Positions 24,344-35,780 of a stretch of DNA of 64,000 nt are shown here, piece after piece. Both the position numbers and the translations under genes were made by a program. This DNA comes from Calvatia gigantea (lineage: Eukaryota > Basidiomycota > Agaricomycetes > Agaricales > Lycoperdaceae), in NCBI GenBank assembly GCA_025093985.1, contig JACAAK010000013.1, positions 186,001-250,000 on the forward strand, written 5' to 3'. Below the pieces are notes generated by a model, which saw nothing but the letters and a program-made list of their open reading frames with translations, made no database searches and had not been told where the DNA came from. Position 1 is the stretch's first letter. Every line of letters begins with the position of its first letter.

Positions 24344-25332
24344 ATGCCTGCCCCCCAACCTAACCATATTGCTATCAACTCCCTCGTCCATCCCACACCC
24401 ACCAGAATCTCCTCTCTCCCATTCCCTAAGCCAGGCAACAGCCGAGCACCTGCTTCCCAAGGAACCCGCTATAACCTTGCAAAGACACCATCCCCAGCCC
24501 AAGGCCTTCTTGAAGCCCTGCTCAAGGATGTTGATAAAGCAACCAACAGCAAAATTGAGAATATCTCCACCCAAAACCGATGATTAGTCATAAACTGACA
24601 CATCACTCTTGCTACCGCATGCATCATCTTCGCCGACATATATGCAGGGTTTACCAATGCATCCTCCTCTACCAACCAGCATATCCCTGCTATCTTCCAA
24701 GCCCTAGACCAGTCTACCCTTACCCCCAGTGAATGAAATTGAGTCCAAGGACTTCAAAGCCGAATTGACTTAGGTTTCAAAGTTTTCAATCACCTCGACA
24801 TTGCCAATATCTTCCTCGAACTTGCAGATGTAGCCATGAAGTTACTTGGAAGAGACAAAACAAATGAAGACCCTGACATCAACACCTTGGTTGACAGAAT
24901 TCACATCACACTCTCTGAACTGCATGACACAGTTAATCCCTCTCTGCATCTCATGCTGACACCCCCATGGATGAAGAAGTCATGGTCTCCATGAAGGAAG
25001 AAGTCAATGCCCTCTGATGCTTCATAAAAACCATCACCCCACCACAACTCGCATCAGTTTTTCTTCCACCCACAAGATTCTGCACTGTACTACCAGGACA
25101 AGAGAAAGACCAATGCTACCAGAAATCGATAGTCAAGAGTTACTGGGAGAGCTCCACCACCACTGAGTTCCCCTTCAATGGCATCCCAGTCCCTATCTGT
25201 CAAGACAGTCGCAGTTATCTGCCTGTTTTCTTTGCAAAATCAAACAATGGAGAATTCCTTATCATGTCCACCAAGAAAGCACTTGCCGCTGCAGTAGTAA
25301 ATGGAGACTTTGACAAGCTTCCTAAGGCATGA
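24344..25332 (+). pseudogene. B-2 ORF3, accessory protein of unknown function
   Basis: It starts MPAPQPNHIAINSLVHP 10 bp after pol ends. It keeps the conserved blocks LAKTPSPAQGLLEALL, SRIDLG, RIHITLSELHDT, FCTVLPGQEKD and KKALAAAVV, and ends LPKA. A frameshift near 24945 and a few TGA/TAA codons break it. Length and end point match B-1. Confidence 0.8.
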
Positions 25333-25350
25333 AGCCTGAGCAGAGGGTAT

Positions 25351-25657
25351 TGTTGTGAACTTTCAACCATTTCTGTCTGATCTGTACTCATCTACATTCC
25401 CTCTTTACATCATGCCTGTTTCATCTATTCTAGCCCAGCGATCTCCGAGTATTGACTCATAGTATTACCACGCCATTATCATCAAGAGACGTTTCATGTA
25501 GTACCTCCATCCATTCAACTGGATGCTTACCATATTTAAGTGTACATACACACTCCTGTATTCGGTATGCTTAACCACTTAGTTCCTCTCCCCTTACTTG
25601 CCCTCAAGTCTTAGCCTAAGTTGCAACCTGAGGTTTACTCAGACTAAGGCCGTAACA
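25351..25657 (+). repeat. B-2 3' LTR
   Basis: This 307-bp LTR follows the purine tract GCAGAGGGTAT and ends GGCCGTAACA next to the duplicated GAGTA. Confidence 0.95.
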
Positions 25658-25662
25658 GAGTA

Positions 25663-25812
25663 ACTACCATGAAACATCTGATGACAATGGCATAGTAATA
25701 CATAAGTCAATACTCAGAGATTGCTTAAACAGGAATAGGTGAAACAGGCACATAGGAAGGCAGGAATGGAGACAAGTATGGCAGTGCAATAGGAATAGCA
25801 AAAACCACAACA
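25663..25812 (-). repeat. B-3 3' LTR, inner part
   Basis: This is the remainder of the LTR interrupted at 18681 (ACTACCATGAAAC ... ACCACAACA). Bases 25658-25662 (GAGTA) are the duplicated target of B-2. Confidence 0.95.
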
Positions 25813-25830
25813 TTACCCCTCAATTAAGCT

Positions 25831-26826
25831 TCATGCCTCAGGAAGCTTGTCGAAGTTGCCATGAACTACAGCTGCAGCAAGGGCTTTCTTGGTGGCTCCA
25901 ATGAGGTACTTTCCATTGTTGAATCATGTAAAGAAGACAGGTAAGTGGCTTTGACTGTCTTGGCAGATAGGGACTGGGACTCCTTTGTAAGGGAATTCAG
26001 TGACAGTTGAATTTTCCCAATAGTTCCTGACTATCAAGCTTCAATAGTGTTGGTTACACTCTTGACTGGGTAGTACAGTGCAGAAGCGGACAGGTGGCTG
26101 AAAAACTGAAACAATTTGAGAAGGGGTAATGGTCTTGATGAACCTTCATAACACATTAACTTCCTTTTTCATGGAGATGGTAGTTTCCTTATCCATGGGG
26201 GTGCCAGCTCAGATAAGTGGCATAGTAAAGGGTTTAATAGTGTCTCATAGTTCTTTGAGGGTAGTGTGAATTCTGTTGATGAGTTCTTCTGTGCTGGCAT
26301 CATTGGAAGTGGTGTCCCTGCCTAGTAGGCTAGAGGTGATATCTCCTAGTTCTAGGAAGATCTCTGTGATGTTGAGGTTCTTGAATACCTTGAGGGCAAG
26401 GTCAATTCTACTTTGCAGGCTATCAGTACAAGCTTGTTTAGATGGGGTAAGGGAGGACTAAGCAAGTACACAGAAGATGGCAGGAATGTGTTAGCTGGTG
26501 GAGGCAGATGCATTTTTGAAACCAGCATACATGTTGGTGAATGTGATGCATGTGGTGGAGAGTGTGATTAGGTGATTGGTGTTTAGCCTTTTGTTCTGGG
26601 CTGTGATGGTGGTTAACTCCTTGTTGGTGATGTTGTTAACATCCTTGAGCAAGTCTTCTAAGAGCCCCTGGGCTGGCAATGGTGTTTTGGCCATGTTGAA
26701 ACATGTGCTACTTGGGGAGGGTGCTTTGCTGCTTCCTGGAGCAGGTAGAGGGACAGACAAGATTTCGGTGAGATTGGGATGGACAAGAGAAGAGATAGTG
26801 ATGCAGTTAGATTGAGAGGCAGGCAT
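25831..26826 (-). pseudogene. B-3 ORF3, divergent subfamily
   Basis: About 331 codons begin MPASQSNCITISSLVHPNLT. It shares the frame, start and end of the B-1/B-2 ORF3 but is clearly divergent in between (for example ELINRIHTTLKEL against TLVDRIHITLSEL). Conserved blocks include GLLEDLLKDV, FCTVLP, QHYW, ATKKALAAAVV and FDKLPEA. The divergence with a kept frame implies past selection on the protein. A few stops are present. Confidence 0.75.
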
Positions 26827-26879
26827 GTCTGTTTAGTTGGTTGGTTTGTTGGATGACTTTTTGGATTTTCTGCCCCCTC

Positions 26880-29800
26880 TTTTATGGGTATTCTCCAGAT
26901 GCCTTTTCAGGTAATCTCATATTGCCTCCTTTGCATTTCTAAGGTTGGATTCTGCTGTCCACATATCTTCTTTGTTACTATACTCTTTCCAATATACTAG
27001 GAATTGATATCCCTGTCCCTGTTTTTGTTGTCCACAGATTTCATCAACCTCATATTCTTCCTCATTGTTGATGATCACTGGATCAGGCACTGGTTTATGT
27101 TGTTGGCTTGGGAACTCCACTTTCTGTACTGGTGTCAACAGCTGTTCATTGAACACATTGTGGATGGCCCATCCCTCTGGCAGGTTGAGCCAGTATGCCA
27201 CTTCTCCTATTTTTTCCTTGATATGGAAAGGTCTATACCTTTTTTGGCCTAGCTTCTTTGATGCTTAATTGGTATGGATGTTTGTATTCTCTAGCCATAC
27301 TTCATCACCAATTTGATATATCTTGGTATGAAGCCTACTATTGTCATGCTATTGCTTCATCTTTTCCTGATATGATCACAGTGCTGATGAGGTGTTGTCT
27401 CAGGTGGTCTGTAGGTGTTTCAGGAATTCAGTGGCTGTGGGGTTATTGGTCACTTCATTGTCCTTTCTGTTATGAACTTGCGTATTTACTTAGATAATAC
27501 AGGTTCTAGAATGCCTTGAAGACTAGCATGTATCTAGACAGACCTAGAACGTAGCCAGACTTAACTAGAACTTAATGCACATAAATAGCACAGCTTATGT
27601 CATAATTCAAAGTCATACCACTTTGAAGTTGTACCACTTTTCTAATACCATATATAGACATGTAACATACAAATACAGTACAATACAGTAGTATACCACT
27701 GTAGTATATAAACCCTTCAACTTGACCAGTAGACAGCATTGTTTTTACTTGGTTAGGTGGAGACTCAATCTATAACTCTTAATACACTCTTATTCTCTAC
27801 TCTTAAGACATTGCTTCTAAACTACTAAGCATACTGCATAAGACAATAAGAAGTTATACTCTGAGGATAGACCTTTGATTGTAAGACTTAAGAATATCCA
27901 AAGTAGTTGTAATACTTTGTCTATTCTTTGAGCCTTTGAGAAGGAGTCCCCTTTGATATCATCTGTGTGATAGATATCAGGTCAGCTTAGTAATAAGTTG
28001 ATCTCACTATAACACTTTCTCTTCCATGGATGTCTTCCATAGTTTAGGAAAAATGGTGTTTCTTCTGTTCCTCTGTGTCACTTGTCATTGTACTGGAATT
28101 CTACCATGGGGAGCTATTCAGCCCAATCGTCTTGGTCATAATTGCAGTATAGTCAGAGGTAGGTTTCCACTTCTCTATTGATGTACTCAGTTTGCCTATC
28201 TGTCTGGGGGTGATATGCTGTCAATAGATTATGTTTTGTCCCAATCCCCTTGAATAATTCTTTTGTGAATTCTGATGTGAATTGGGGGCCTCAGTCACTG
28301 AGCACTTTATGCAGCACTCCATGAAGCTTCCATATTTCATTTCAGTAAATCTGTGCTACATCCTTGGATGAAACATCCATTTTTGTTGCTATGAGTCATA
28401 TCATTTTTGTGAACTGATCAACAATGACAAGTATCATATCCTTCCCTTCTGATTCTAGTAGTGGTCCAATCAGGTTGATACTAATTTCTTCCCAAGGACC
28501 ATTTGGTGTAGAGAGGGGGTGTAGTGGCGACTTGAGTAGAACCATCCATGCCTTGTTTCTTTGGCAAGTTTGACATCTTCAGGTGTATCTCCTCATGTCT
28601 TTCTGTATTGTCAGCCACCAATAGTCCCTAGTGATGAGTTCTTTCATTCTGTACTGTCCTAGGTGTCCTGTATCCAGGATATTGTGGTATTGTTGTAGGA
28701 TTTCTTCTTGCAGTTTTTGGTTGAGCAGTACATAGGTGCTACTCCCATTGTAGAGGACACCATCTTGTTCTGTGAGTTTTAATTCTTCCTTCTGTAGCTC
28801 CATTGTAATTGCCATTTCTCACTGGGGATTCTTCTGTATCTGTTCTAAGAATAGTGGCTTGATGAACAGTTCTGCCTGGAGTAGAACTGTGTCATCAGTG
28901 TTTTCTTCACTTTTCAGTTTGGCTTGTATCCAACTTTCCCTGATCATGGTGATGAGTTTATCTTCTGATCCTTCTAGTTCTTGATATATTCTGGATAATA
29001 GATTGGCCTTCATGTTGATTTTCTTAGGTACATATTGTAAGGTGAAGTCATAGTCTTGTAGCTGTAGGTACCATCTGGCCTGTCATCCATTGAGTTTCTG
29101 TGGCTCTCTGTAGTATTTGAGATTTTTGTGGTCTGTTTATATTTTGAACTTTTCTTCAGTGTCCAGTAAGTAATGTCTCCACTCCTTTAGAGTGTGTACA
29201 ATGGCCAGTAACTCCTTGTCATAGATCTCATAATTGTGTTCAGCTAGCAAGAGTCTGCATGACATGAATGCGATTGAGTGCCATTTTCCTTCCTGTAACT
29301 GTGATAACACACCTCCTAGAGCATAGTCTGATATGTCAACCTCTACACAGAATTGCCCTTGTCTTTGGGGCAATGTCAGGGTTGGCTCTTCTATGATACA
29401 TTGCTTTAGATTGTCAAATGCCATTTGATGTTCAGTATTCCACTCCCATGTGGATGCTCCTTTGAGTTTGTTTAGTGGGCCTGCAATCTTGCTGAAGTTT
29501 TTGATGAAATAGCAGTAATAATTGGCAAATCCCAGGAATCGTTCCACTCCTTTGGTATTTTTGGGTTCGGGCCAGTCATGTACTAATTTGACTTTTTCCT
29601 CTTCCATTTTGATTTGTCCATGTCCTACTTTTACTCCTAACATTGGGATCTCTTCTGCATCAAATATGCATTTAGTTCATTTGAAGCATAGGTTGTATTG
29701 GTTTGCCCATTCTAGGAACCATACTGTCTGTTCTCATAGTTGTTCTTTTGTATCTCTGGGAATTGCAAAGTTATCCATGTAGTTTACAATGTCTCCATTT

Positions 29801-30900
29801 TATAGGAGGTCTCAGAAGATGCTTGTTATCATGTGAGAGAAGGTTCCAGGTGAGTTGCTTAGTCTGAAATACATAACTGTTGGCTTGAAAAGTCCTTCAT
29901 TGATAAGGAAGGTGGCTTTCCACTTATCTCCTTTTTTGATCCTGACATTGTTGTAGCCCCAAATAATGTCTAGTTTGTTGAAGTATTTTGCCTTGCCTAG
30001 CTTATCAATTACTTCTCCAATTCTTGGCAGTGGGGTTTTGTCCTTGACTACCACATTGTTTAGCTGTCAGTAATCTTGGATTAACCTTTTGGATCCATCT
30101 TTCTTTGGGATGAAGAAGGTGGGGGCCGCATATGGGGATTTTGATGGCCTTATTTGTCCTGACTCAAGGTTTTCTTTGATGAATGCTTGGAGTTTGTCTT
30201 GTTCCTTAACCATTATGTTATATACATTGGCACTTATTTCCTTTGGTATGTCATCTATTAAAACTATTTCATGATCCCACTCTATTTGTTCTGGGAGCTT
30301 GTCAAATGTTGTCTTGTTGAACAGGTACATGAATAGTTGGATGTAGTCAGATAGGTCCTCTAGCTTGGTTGGGTCTGGCTCATCTTTTTCTTCCCATAAG
30401 TCTTCTGTAGTGGCCATACTTTGAATTTTGTCCATAATGTGAATGTTCTGATGTGGAAATCAGCAGGTTGGTGGGCATTGGGTGAATTTGATTTCTCCCT
30501 TATTCCAGTCTACTTCTGGGTTGTATTTTATCAGCCAGTCATGCCCCAGGAATATTTCTGCTCTGTCTTGGAGCTATATGACTAATGCTTCAATTTCCTC
30601 CTTGTGTCCATTGATGTTTAGTTTGATGTTTGCCATTTCTGTTATCTTGCCTCCTTGATTTGGTGTTCCATCTGCATTTAGCACCAAGACTTGTTGTTCC
30701 AGTTTCTTTATGGGAATTCTTTCTTCATTGATGAGCTTTTTGCTGATGCTGTTGGTGGTGCACCCTGAATCAATGATGGTGTTTACTGTTATTCTTTTCT
30801 CCTTGGCTTGGATGTCTCCCTTCAGGTTTAGTTTGCACTTTCATTTCTGAGGAATCATGTAAAATTTGTCTGATATCCTAGATACAAGTTTCTTGACTCA
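26880..30900 (-). pseudogene. pol: B-3 pol: protease to chromodomain
   Basis: On the minus strand: decayed protease (~30890-30450), RT 30435-29700 (FIPKKDGSKRLIQDY, KYFNKLDIIWGYNNV; the catalytic box reads YMDN), and RNase H 29643-29000 (SDYALGGVLSQLQEG). Then come the integrase zinc region (28815-28560), the core (28560-28020) and, after a solo G LTR, the C-terminal domain and chromodomain (27200-26900). B-1 and B-2 TGA stops often face CAA here (for example 30286-30288 and 30154-30156), the other product of CGA decay. Confidence 0.85.
27468..28014 (+). repeat. Solo G LTR inside B-3 integrase
   Basis: This 547-bp TGTTATGAACTTGC...CACTATAACA unit is flanked by a perfect CTTTC duplication (27463-27467, 28015-28019). 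It shares several blocks with the longer LTRs at 53427 and 60078: the TACCACTTT stretch, TATATAAAC, CTTGGTTAGGTGGAGAC and TGTGATAGATATCAG. Confidence 0.9.
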
Positions 30901-30968
30901 TGAGGCAGCACCTACTCAGAGTCCTCAGAAAAATCCTTTTTCTCCTCTTGTTTGACTTCTTCTACTCC

Positions 30969-32046
30969 TCAGACCTGTATTTTCTTGGGCATGGTGCAGA
31001 CTTTGGCTATATAGCCAGTCTTGCCACAGTTGTAGTAGGTTAACCCCTTGGGTTTCTTGCAATTCTTGGTGATGTGTCTGAAGATACCACAATTGTAGCA
31101 TTTAGGTTCTCCTTTGGCATTGAAGATGTGATGCCTGCTTCCTATTTCCATGGGTTCTTCCATTCCTCCATATGTGGTGCCTGTACTAGTTTTCTTATCT
31201 CCGCAGTACTCTGATGCTTTGTATCCTTGTCTGACAGAAAGTATTGCTTCTGTCCATTCCACATATGTGTCCAGCCTGGTCCTAGGCAGATATCCTGTAA
31301 TTGTGTGGATGATATCTTGTCAGGTGTTTTTTCCTAAGTAGGAACATGGTGTGTTTGCTGTTGGTTTTGGCTTTGCTCTTCAAGACTTCAAATTCAATTA
31401 GGTAGTTGGCAGTGTTCTGATTTCCCTGTTTGAATTTTTCAATTTGCCATTCTGCTTTGCAATTTGATGCATCGTCCAAGAAGGTTTTCCTAAAGTCTTC
31501 TGAAAACACCTTCCAATCTACTGAGTCTTCTCCTTCTAAGATTTGTAGTACTTTCATAGCCACATAGACTCCTGCTGTTCCTCCTCGCAACCTAGCTAGG
31601 ACTACTATGACCTTATTGTTAGCCAAACTGATCTTGTTGAATTTCATGAAAAGTGTCATGGCTCTCCACCAGTCATCAAATTTGGTGCAGGTACCATCAA
31701 AGAATCTGGGATCTAGCACTAGGCTTTTTCCACTGGATGTTGGTATAGGTATAGCATTGTTGGGCATGTCTAAATATTTGTCTGAACTTGATTTGTCTGA
31801 GTTGGATTCCTCCTGTTCTTGTATTGGGTTCTCCTAGTGTCTTAACTCTTCTTCTACTAAGTTGAGTTCATTTAAAAGTTCTGATAATACTTCTTCTGTT
31901 GGGTTGACTCTAGGTTCATTGTGTATTTGTTCTATTGGTTCTGCAGGTACTTCAGGGTTCCCTGTTTTCTCTTTGTCTGATGTTTCAGACTTATTATCTG
32001 TGACTTCGAGATTTGGTTCTCTGTATTCATCTGGATTCAAGCTCAT
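30969..32046 (-). pseudogene. gag: B-3 gag (decayed)
   Basis: Gag starts MSLNPDEYREPNLEV at 32046. The capsid block is DPRFFDGTCTKFDDWWRAM (31700-31640). A frameshift near 31340 and a stop at ~31834 break the frame. The two knuckles near 31100-30990 read CYNCGIFRHITKNC (intact pattern) and YYNCGKTGYIAKVC (first Cys and the His lost). Confidence 0.8.
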
Positions 32047-32126
32047 ATACTAGCTCCTGGGTTCATTGTTGTTCAGGCCTATTTCAGCCTTCTCCTTGCA
32101 AGGTGAGGTGGGAATGCTTAACCAAA

Positions 32127-32431
32127 TGTTATGACCTTAGTCTGATAGGACCTCAGGTTGCAGCTTAGGTGAAGTCTTGAGAGTAAGTAAGAGAAGAGAA
32201 ACTAGGTGGTTAAGCATACCAAATACAAGTGGTTGTATGTATGCTTAAGTACTAAAGGTATCCAGTTGAATGGATGGAGTAACTACCATAAAATGTCCAA
32301 TGACAATAGCATAGTAATATACAAGTCAATACTCAGAGATTGCTCAGATAGAAATAGGTGAAACAGGCATATAGGAAGGTAGGAATGGAGACAAGTATGG
32401 TGGTGCAATAGGAACAGCAAAAACCACAACA
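32127..32431 (-). repeat. B-3 5' LTR
   Basis: This 305-bp LTR in minus orientation runs TGTTATGACC...ACCACAACA, followed by the duplicated TGAGT. Confidence 0.95.
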
Positions 32432-32436
32432 TGAGT

Positions 32437-32457
32437 CTACATAACTGTGTAAAATAA
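32437..32457 (+). pseudogene. H-1, last codons and stop
   Basis: After removal of B-3 and one TGAGT copy, the frame from 18526 continues for a few codons (SLHNCVK) and meets TAA at 32455-32457. This TAA is not a CpG-decay product and is followed by AT-rich sequence, so it is probably the natural end of H. Confidence 0.55.
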
Positions 32458-32799
32458 AAATATAAACTAATGTTGAGGCCAGTATATCCACTGTCCTCTC
32501 AAATCATCTTGATCAGACTGTGTACCAGTCTCATTGGGGGGCATGTAAGGGGTTATTCCCCATCCTTTCTGTTTTTGGACTTATCTTCATTTCTTTATTG
32601 TGTACTATTGTTCCTCACTCTATTTTCCCTTGTTTTGTGACATACAACAAATACAAATTTAAGCACTACATAATACCCTATATATTGAGCTGTTACAGCT
32701 CAACTATTATCTTTTTGTTATACATACATTTACCTATATACATAGGTCAAGTGTATTTTGTGTGACTTAAGATATATAGCCCATAAAGTGTCCTGCTTT
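32458..32799 (+). other. AT-rich flank after H-1, possible 3' UTR
   Basis: No coding signal is seen. The stretch is AT-rich (AAAATAAAAATATAAAC at its start), consistent with the 3' untranslated or downstream region of H-1, and ends where a B fragment begins. Confidence 0.4.
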
Positions 32800-33060
32800 A
32801 CAGTTTCTCATTGTGTATTTTCCCTAATTTGTTTCAGAAAATTGGGTTTGATGAACACTTCTGCTCAGAGCAAGATAATATCAGGGTTTTCTTCATTTCT
32901 TCATATTCTTTGCATCCAGTCTTTTTGGATCATAGTGATTAGTTTGCTGTCCATTTGTTCTGGTTCTTGGTGTATTCAGGATAATAATCTGCTTTGGTGT
33001 TTGTTTTGCCAGGTACATGTCATAAAATGAAGTTGTAGTCTTGCAGTTGTAAGTACCATC
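32800..33060 (-). mobile_element. B-7, short gypsy fragment (RNase H to integrase)
   Basis: On the minus strand this reads WYLQLQDYNFIL, HVPGKTNTKADYYPEYT and EVFIKPNFLKQI. It matches the RNase H end and integrase start of other B elements. It is about 260 bp with no LTR. Both edges are abrupt: H-1 flank on the left, LTR C fragment on the right. Confidence 0.75.
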
Positions 33061-33256
33061 TATAAGGACAACCTACAGTCAGGGCAGGTTGAGTGTCACA
33101 AGGCTCTCACAAGGCAGGTGAAGTAGACAAGCAGGTAACTGTGGGGGAATCCTTAGTTATATTACAAACATGTGTACAGACTACTTACCTGTGGGGGAAT
33201 CCTTAGAGAATCAGATAAGGATCCCCTGCAGATGTACAGGTTAATATATACTACTC
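33061..33256 (-). repeat. LTR C fragment, inverted
   Basis: This is the reverse complement of the second half of the LTR that follows. It starts TATAAGGACAACC, against GGTTGTCCTTACA at the other LTR's end. It abuts the start of the intact LTR at 33257, forming a head-to-head pair. Confidence 0.85.
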
Positions 33257-33603
33257 TGTCAGGGCAACCCCCAACAGTCCCTCCAGACTGTCCCACAACT
33301 CCAGGCCCTTACCCACACTCAGCTATACAGATATGAATAACAACTGGAGATCCTGATAGACAATGACAGACTTACATACATAATGAAACAATAGGACAAT
33401 GGACAGTAGAGTAGTATATATCAACCTGTACACCTGCAGGGGACCCTTATCTGATTCTCTAAGGGTTCTCCCACAGGTACATAGTCTATATAGTTACTTG
33501 TAATATAACTAAGGATTCCCCTGCAGTTATCTGCTCATCCACTTTGCTTGCCTTGTGAAAGCCTCAGATCCCTGAGCTGCTCAGACTGTGGGTTGTCCTT
33601 ACA
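33257..33603 (+). repeat. C-1 5' LTR
   Basis: This 347-bp LTR starts TGTCAGGGCAACCC and ends GGTTGTCCTTACA. The first part recurs at 56899 as the 3' LTR of C-2, which fixes the start. Confidence 0.85.
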
Positions 33604-34070
33604 GAAGAATCAGATCTCACAAGAGACCTAGTTGCCTACTGGGAATGACTCCAAGGAGTTCCCCTCAAATACCTCCCATCAGCTAACCCTGTCTCTACCT
33701 ACCTGATCTGCCCTCCATGTTGGACCAGCCCCAACTGCAACTACAGCAGGTTCAACTGCAGCCAGTGCAGAATAGCCTGCAGGAGGTGATAAATCATTAG
33801 GCAGCATGTAAGAGAAGTAGCAGACTTGGCTCAAGTGGCTGAAGATGCAAAAGAAGTGGATTTTCTGTAGAGCAGCAAATGGAAAGTGCACCCTCACTGC
33901 AAAGTGTAAATAAGTTCAGTGTGCTACCTATAAACCAAATAGACAACTCTTCACCCTTACCTACACCTGAACTGAAAGCCACACTACAGAAAACCTCAAT
34001 GCCTCACTATCCTAAATAGGAAAAACACCTTCCACTCAAACCCGTTATAGCTATGCTAGACTAACATGGG
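33604..34070 (+). pseudogene. C-1 leader and gag remnant
   Basis: Downstream of the LTR the sequence has short frames with stops every 20 to 40 codons. The coding level is low and no zinc knuckle is recognised. By position it should be leader plus gag, but much of a normal gag (over 1 kb) is missing. Confidence 0.4.
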
Positions 34071-34079
34071 ACCTCACTT

Positions 34080-35780
34080 ATGCTGCAAGTGGAACTGGAG
34101 ACTACAGATACAGTAGAACACCACAGTGTACATGTTCTTGGGAACAGTGGTGCAACCAGCTCTTTTATTGACAGAGACTACATGCAGACCAACAAACTCA
34201 ACACCTGTACACTCTCTCACCTGCTCACAGTCTATAACATCAATGCATCGGAAAATGAGACTGGTCAGATAACTAAAGTCATAGACATCATCCTTCACTA
34301 CTGCAACTACTCAGAATGCTTCTTGCTTGCAGTCACTGGACTTGGCTACTAAAACTTGCTCCTTAGATACACTTGGCTCAAACAACACAACTCCAACATC
34401 AACTGGCAAATGGGTAAAGTCAAAATATTCCAATGCCTATCCAAGTGTGAAGAGTACAAGGTCAAAGCCAAAGCCAAGGCTTGTTCCTGCTGTCTCCAAA
34501 TCTACTGCATCTGTACCTACACCTTGGGCTCCTTCCCTGCCTGTGTAGAAGAAGTGGAAGAAAAGAATGATTCACACACCCTACTACCCATTCCTACTGA
34601 TCTCTATGAGGACAATGACCACATCTTTACTATCAACCTCCTTCCCCATCTGGAAGAGATTCACACAACAGGTACCATATCCCAATGGCTAGCTGAGGCC
34701 TTCCACCACAACTCCCAGTCATCTGACTCACCTGCCAGATTTAGAGAAATCATACCCTCCTACCTCCATGACTTCAAAACTATGTTTGCCAAGAAGTCCT
34801 TTGACACACTACCTGAGCATTGACCATGGGATCATGCAATTGAGCTCATTCCAGTTGCTGACCTAAAAAGCTGCAAGGTATACCCACTTTCATCCACTGA
34901 GCAGCTGCAGCTGGATGAGTTTATTCAGCAGAACCTCTCATCTGGTTGCACCTGCCCCTCCAAATCTCCTATGGCCTCACCCATCTTCTTTATCAAGAAG
35001 GATGGATCCCTCTGCCTCATCCAAGACTACCACACTCTCAACACCATTATAGTGAAGAACAAGTACTCCCTCCCACTCATATCTGAACTCATTGCACAAC
35101 TTCATGGGGCTAAATACTTCACTAAACTGGATGTCTGCTGGGGATTCAACAATGTGCAGATTAAGCCAGGTGATGAGTGGAAGGCTGCATTCTGGATGAA
35201 TCATGGATTATTTGAGTTACTTGTCATATTCTTCAGCCTCACCAACAGTCCTGCCACCTTCCAAACCATGATGAATGTCATCTTCCATGAGCTCATCATG
35301 GAGGGTATTGTTATAGTATACATGGATGACATACTGATCTTCACCAAGACTGTTGAAGAGCACTGGGAGGTCATCTGTCAGGTCTTGCAAATTCTCAAAT
35401 AGCACCAGCTTTTCCTCAAACCTGAAAAGTGTGAGTTTGAGAAGACCTGTGTCAAGTACCTCAGTCTCATCATATCAGAGAACAGTGTGGAGATGGACCT
35501 GGTTAAAGTCACAAAAATCCAAGACTGGCCTGCTCCAGCCAATATAGAGAAAATGCAGGCATTTTTAGGGTTTGTCAACTTCTACTGCTGCTTCATCCAT
35601 GACTTCTCCTACATAGCCTGCCCACTCTTCAACCTCACTAAGGCAGATACCAAGTGGAAATGGGGCACTGCAGAAGAAGTGGCTTTCCAGGCACTCAAGA
35701 ATGCAGTCACCTCCTCACCTACTGTATTCTCCTCTTACCCAATGACTCTGCTCCCTTCTGTATTGAGGCAGACAGCTTAG
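34080..35780 (+). pseudogene. C-1 protease and RT
   Basis: Protease motif VLGNSGATSSFIDRDYM (~34130): the catalytic Asp is Asn. A linker rich in Lys, Ala and Cys follows. RT begins at about 34890, with FFIKKDGSLCLIQDYHTLN (~34985), KYFTKLDVCWGFNNVQIKPG and an intact VYMDDILIF (~35318). The thumb and connection run to ~35650 (FLGFVNFYCCFIHDFSY). Stops are at ~34350, ~34821 and 35400, with a frameshift near 35735. Confidence 0.85.

Larger units (their letters stand above)
18682..25657 (+). mobile_element. B-2, gypsy chromovirus (plus), full length
   Basis: This is a complete B-family element: LTR 18682-18985, gag, pol, ORF3, LTR 25351-25657, with the perfect duplication GAGTA (18677-18681, 25658-25662). 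It lies within the 3' LTR of B-3 in the opposite orientation. The two LTRs differ by about 16 substitutions, all transitions, plus one short indel. It is interrupted by a D-like solo LTR at 23252-23874. Confidence 0.97.
18527..32431 (-). mobile_element. B-3, gypsy chromovirus (minus), full length with insertions
   Basis: This is a complete B-family element in minus orientation. The 5' LTR is 32127-32431 and the 3' LTR is split into 18527-18681 and 25663-25812. It is bounded by a perfect 5-bp duplication, TGAGT (18522-18526 and 32432-32436). Gag, pol and ORF3 are all recognisable but decayed. B-2 is inserted in its 3' LTR and a solo G LTR in its integrase. It inserted into the coding part of H-1. 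Confidence 0.95.
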
